Positions 61,005 to 64,000 of a DNA stretch of 64,000 nt are shown here, piece after piece. Origin of the DNA: Mycobacterium senriense (GTDB lineage Bacteria; Actinomycetota; Actinomycetes; Mycobacteriales; Mycobacteriaceae). The stretch covers positions 2,294,001 through 2,358,000 of the forward strand of contig NZ_AP024828.1 of assembly GCF_019668465.1 (NCBI RefSeq), read 5' to 3'. The notes beneath the pieces are model-generated. The model was not told the DNA's origin. It made no database searches and was given only the letters and a program-made list of their open reading frames with translations. Every line of letters starts with the position of its first letter. Within the stretch, counting starts at the first letter, position 1. Made by a program: the position numbers and the translations under genes.

Positions 61005-62156
61005 GTGAGCACCACCCACACTCGCCTGATCGCGCGGTGCTCACTGTTCGCCGCGGTGTGTTTGGTTGTGCCACACTGGTTTTCCAGCGTCGCGCACGCC
61101 GATCCGGCGGCGCCGGCCCCGGAACCCGTGCTGCAGCCGCTGGCGCCCGGTCAGGTGTTGCGAATCGGGCCCACCGCGGGAACCGGCACGCCGACCGGGG
61201 ACTACGGCATCGGCGCGACCGACCTGTGTGAGTTCGTCGAGTTCCCCGCCGAGTTGCTCCAGGTGTGCGGCGACAGCTTCGCGGGTCAGGGCGTCGGCTT
61301 CGGCGGTTGGTACGCGCCGGTCGCGTTGCGCGTCGACACCTCGTCCGTCGACGACCCCGGCGGGGTGCGCTACACCGGGGTCACCGGCATCAGCAATCCG
61401 CTGCTGGCCGAACCCGCCCCGCCGGGCGTCTCGCAGCTGCCCGCCGGGGTGGTGCAGATCAACCGGCGCAACTACCTGATGGTGACGACGACCAAGAACC
61501 TCGAGCCGCAGACCTCACGGCTGGTGAGCGCGGAGCCGGCGCGCGCGGGCTGGCAGACGATCCCGGGATCCAAGCGGCCCGCGTCGTATCAGGGCGGCTC
61601 GCAGACGCAGATCAGCGGCTACTACGACCCGATTCCCACCCCGGACTCGCCCGGCGGGTGGGTGTACATCGTCGCCGACAGTTTCACCCGCAGGGACCCG
61701 GTGCTGCTGTACCGGGCCACCCCACAGACGTTCACCGACCGGTCGCGGTGGCAGGGCTGGGCGGCCGGTCCGAATGGGGGCTGGGGTAAGCCGCCGACGC
61801 CGCTGTGGCCGGAGGCGGTGGGCGAGATGTGCATTCGGCAGATCGACGGCAAGGCGGTGCTGTCCTATTTCAATGCCGTCACCGGCAACATTGAGGTCCG
61901 GGTGGCCAATGACCCGACGGGCCTGGGCGACGCACCGGTCACCACGGTGGTGCAGCACGACGAGTGGCCGGATCCGGCGGAGAGCCTGCCGCCGCCCTAC
62001 GACAATCGGCTCGCGCAACCGTACGGCGGCTACATTTCGCCCGGCTCCACGCTGGATGAGCTGCGAATTTTCGTGAGCCAGTGGGACACTCGCGCGCGGG
62101 TGGCCGCGCCGTACCGGGTGATCCAGTTCGCGGTCAACCCGTTCCGGCCCGAGTAG
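61005..62156 (+). CDS. Secreted DUF4185 protein, GH183-type endo-D-arabinanase candidate (Rv3707c-like)
   Basis: 383 aa from GTG 61005. The signal peptide is LIARCSLFAAVCLVVPHWFS then VAHADPAAP. The mature part is a beta-propeller-like DUF4185 domain with repeats such as DYGIGATDLCEFVEFPAELL, GGWVYIVADSFTRRDPVLLY and GEMCIRQIDGKAVLSYFNA. DUF4185 is CAZy GH183, for which endo-acting D-arabinanases of mycobacteria have been reported; the order after asd fits Rv3707c. Cleavage of arabinan in the cell wall is inferred. A GH172 candidate is at 3188-5230. Confidence 0.8.
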   Translation: MSTTHTRLIARCSLFAAVCLVVPHWFSSVAHADPAAPAPEPVLQPLAPGQVLRIGPTAGTGTPTGDYGIGATDLCEFVEFPAELLQVCGDSFAGQGVGFGGWYAPVALRVDTSSVDDPGGVRYTGVTGISNPLLAEPAPPGVSQLPAGVVQINRRNYLMVTTTKNLEPQTSRLVSAEPARAGWQTIPGSKRPASYQGGSQTQISGYYDPIPTPDSPGGWVYIVADSFTRRDPVLLYRATPQTFTDRSRWQGWAAGPNGGWGKPPTPLWPEAVGEMCIRQIDGKAVLSYFNAVTGNIEVRVANDPTGLGDAPVTTVVQHDEWPDPAESLPPPYDNRLAQPYGGYISPGSTLDELRIFVSQWDTRARVAAPYRVIQFAVNPFRPE

Positions 62157-62316
62157 GGCCCGTCGTTCCGATGCCCGTTCCGGGGCGGCTGACCGTTCGG
62201 GTGATCGCCGGGGCTTTCCCGGTCCGATATGCCCGCTGAGCGGGGGCTTTAGTTCACAGCTGCTACATAAGTAGCGCATAGCCGCCACTACTGTTAACGG
62301 CTTCATCATTTGTCTC

Positions 62317-62769
62317 ATGAGTGAAACATCTGAAACCCCCACTGTGCGGCACTCCACCGCCACTGCACCGGTCGCCGCGGAAGCGGCGGCGGCCTACCGG
62401 GCCCCGCGGGTCTTCCAACTCGCCGCGTGGGTCGCCATCGTCGCCGGGATCGTGTTCATCGTCGCGGTCATCTTCTTCACCGGCTTCATCCTCGGCCACC
62501 GCGGCGGCCATCACGGCCACCACCACAAGCACCACCACGCGATGGTTCACCACCGCGGTCCTGGCGGACCCGGCAACTTCGGCGGCCCGGGCGCACCGGG
62601 TGGCCAGGGCGGTCAGGGCGGACAGAACGGTCCGGGAGCCACCACCACTGCACCGGCTCCGTCGGGCGTGCGTCCCAGCGGCATGGCCCCCGGCCAGCTC
62701 CCGCCGTCGGTCTTCCACTCCGCGGCCGCGACGGGTCAGGTCCCGAGCATCATCGTGCTGACCAACTGA
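62317..62769 (+). CDS. His- and Gly/Pro-rich single-span membrane protein, first copy
   Basis: 150 aa. Order: Thr/Ala-rich cytosolic start, transmembrane helix AAWVAIVAGIVFIVAVIFFT (about residues 36-57), then a His cluster HRGGHHGHHHKHHHAMVHHR, then a Gly/Pro/Gln-rich tail. The His cluster outside the membrane may bind zinc, copper or nickel. A related protein is encoded next at 62924. Similar short Pro-rich proteins are encoded in this part of the M. tuberculosis map (Rv3706c area). No enzyme motif. Confidence 0.7.
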   Translation: MSETSETPTVRHSTATAPVAAEAAAAYRAPRVFQLAAWVAIVAGIVFIVAVIFFTGFILGHRGGHHGHHHKHHHAMVHHRGPGGPGNFGGPGAPGGQGGQGGQNGPGATTTAPAPSGVRPSGMAPGQLPPSVFHSAAATGQVPSIIVLTN

Positions 62770-62923
62770 AAAACCGTTGTCAACCAGTGGCCCGGCGCTC
62801 CTTGCGAGCGCCGGGCCACCTGTCTTTTGCGGTCACCGGCGTCTAACCGCCGCATCTCGATTCACAACAATTTTGTCGCCGAGACCTGTTGGGTATCCCG
62901 CGCGCGGGGCAATATGGCAAGGC

Positions 62924-63454
62924 ATGAGCGAGACACCCGAACCACACACCGAGTCGACCCCAGCCGCACCCGTCACCGCGCCGCCGCCAGCACCCACGCA
63001 CCGGGTGAATCCGCCGCGGCTCTACACGGCGGCCGCCTGGGTGGTGATCGTCGCCGGCGTCGTCTTCATCCTTACGTCGTTGTTCTTTGTCGGCGCCTCC
63101 ATCTGGATGCACCAACACCACTGCCACCATCACCACGGCATGTTCCACCCGGGCGGCCCCGGCGGTCCCGGGCCGGGCAATGGGCCCTGGGGACCCGCTG
63201 GCCCCGGGCCGGGCAACGGGCCTGGGCAGTACGGCGCCCCCGGCGGCTACGGACCGTGGTACGGCGGTCCTGGTGGTCCGGGACCCGACAACGGGCCATG
63301 GGGATATGGGCCTGGGCCCGGCGGTCCTGGCTTGATCGTTCCCATGCCCCCCGGCGGACCCGGTGGTCCCGGCGGACCGGGTGGCCCGGGCGTCAGCGGC
63401 CCCGGCCAGCCGCCTGTCAGCCCGCCGCCCGGCGCGCCCGCGCCGCGGCCCTGA
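62924..63454 (+). CDS. His- and Gly/Pro-rich single-span membrane protein, second copy
   Basis: I start at ATG 62924 (MSETPEPHTESTPAAPV), matching the MSETSETPTV start of the first copy; the open frame upstream is not conserved. 176 aa. The transmembrane helix AAWVVIVAGVVFILTSLFFV is nearly the same as in the paralogue, followed by HQHHCHHHHGMFH and a Gly-Pro repeat tail (units like GPGPGNGPWG and GPGGPGPDNG). It is a tandem duplicate whose tail has diverged by repeat expansion. Metal binding by the His/Cys cluster is possible. Confidence 0.72.
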   Translation: MSETPEPHTESTPAAPVTAPPPAPTHRVNPPRLYTAAAWVVIVAGVVFILTSLFFVGASIWMHQHHCHHHHGMFHPGGPGGPGPGNGPWGPAGPGPGNGPGQYGAPGGYGPWYGGPGGPGPDNGPWGYGPGPGGPGLIVPMPPGGPGGPGGPGGPGVSGPGQPPVSPPPGAPAPRP

Positions 63455-63634
63455 CGGCGCCCGCTCAGGTCACGCCTTAAATCGTGCCCGGAATGGGTAT
63501 CAACCCGTAGTGGGCGAACGACCGGAAGCCGCCCGCATTTTCTTGACCTGGTCAAGATGAGGGGAATACTTGATTGCAGGCCGGAAGGTCCTCGGGCACC
63601 GCGGCCTTCAGCCCGGTGACGAGGAGAGAGCGAA

Positions 63635-64000
63635 ATGACTGAGCGGTTCACGACCAATGACGCCGGCATCGCTGCGCCGAGCGACGACCAGTCGCTGACG
63701 ATCGGCCCAGACGGCCCGATTCTGTTGCAGGACCACTACCTGATCGAACAGATGGCGATGTTCAATCGGGAGCGTATCCCGGAGCGCCAGCCACACGCCA
63801 AAGGTGGTGGCGCATATGGCCATTTCGAAGTGACCAATGACGTCAGCCAATACACCCGGGCAGCAGTGTTCCAGCCCGGCACCAAAACCGACATGCTGGC
63901 CAGGTTTTCCACCGTCGCCGGCGAGCGGGGCAGTCCAGACACCTGGCGCGACCCGCGGGGCTTCGCGCTGAAGTTCTACACGAGCGAGGGCAATTTCGAC
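63635..64000 (+). CDS. katA: Haem catalase, KatA-type (5' part, cut by window edge)
   Basis: AGGAGAGAG precedes ATG 63635. The first 122 residues are present: [20 protein letters not shown], the active-site His in [35 protein letters not shown] and [13 protein letters not shown]. These are core motifs of monofunctional small-subunit (clade 3) catalases, unlike KatG. It breaks down hydrogen peroxide. The rest lies beyond the window. Confidence 0.93.
   Translation, partial: MTERFTTNDAGIAAPSDDQSLTIGPDGPILLQDHYLIEQMAMFNRERIPERQPHAKGGGAYGHFEVTNDVSQYTRAAVFQPGTKTDMLARFSTVAGERGSPDTWRDPRGFALKFYTSEGNFD

Noticed and set aside
62560..63454. Minisatellite or CRISPR-like repeats in the Gly/Pro coding tails
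   Set aside because: Repeats are imperfect and follow codon triplets for Gly-Pro; no spacers or regular unit length.

Overview
The window looks like a mycobacterial chromosome, probably a slow grower. It has high GC, dense genes with ATGA-type overlaps, many GTG starts, F420-linked enzymes, cutinases, a cyclopropane-synthase-like methyltransferase, a mycofactocin-type SDR and a MurT/GatD pair. From memory of the M. tuberculosis map, gene content and order follow Rv3731 to about Rv3707c (ligC, Rv3730c, Rv3725, cut5, Rv3723, tRNA-Ser, ffs, Rv3722c, dnaX, Rv3720, Rv3719, Rv3718c, then Rv3717, Rv3716c, recR, Rv3713, Rv3712, Rv3711c, leuA, ask, asd, Rv3707c). I cannot name the species.

Layout. 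1-1.9 kb: LigC (cut by the window edge) and a divergent LigD-type polymerase. 1.9-6.5 kb: gene-poor sequence holding one tiny lipoprotein-like ORF, then a secreted DUF2961/GH172 protein, a rhomboid-like protein and a TetR remnant. 6.5-9.5 kb: an SDR-P450 operon, a TetR regulator and a small unknown gene, bounded by two copies of a perfect palindrome that is probably the regulator's operator. 9.6-15.8 kb: F420-linked genes (one decayed), an extended SDR, two cutinases, a CsbD-like protein, a DapB-fold reductase and an Rv3723-like membrane protein. 15.85-22.6 kb: tRNA-Ser, SRP RNA, aspartate aminotransferase, dnaX, a CFA-synthase-like gene, an FAD oxidase and a SRPBCC protein.

22.6-48.1 kb is an accessory island breaking the Rv3718c/Rv3717 junction. 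Two giant NRPS subunits, two SAM methyltransferases and a divergent two-gene ABC exporter fit a pathway that makes, methylates and exports a lipopeptide. Domain order is C-A-T / C-A-T-E / C-A-T / C-A-T-E / C-A-T-R: five residues, acyl-type starter C domain, epimerisation at residues 2 and 4, reductive release. The first subunit carries a cluster of frameshifts in its E domain. A cytochrome P450 remnant lies at the far edge.

48.1-64 kb is again conserved backbone: amidase, YbaB, RecR, an MFS transporter, GatD/MurT, a DnaQ-BRCT protein, a LuxR regulator divergent from a small envelope-protein operon, leuA with a strong leucine-attenuator candidate, ask-asd, a DUF4185/GH183 secreted protein, two His-rich membrane proteins and the start of katA.
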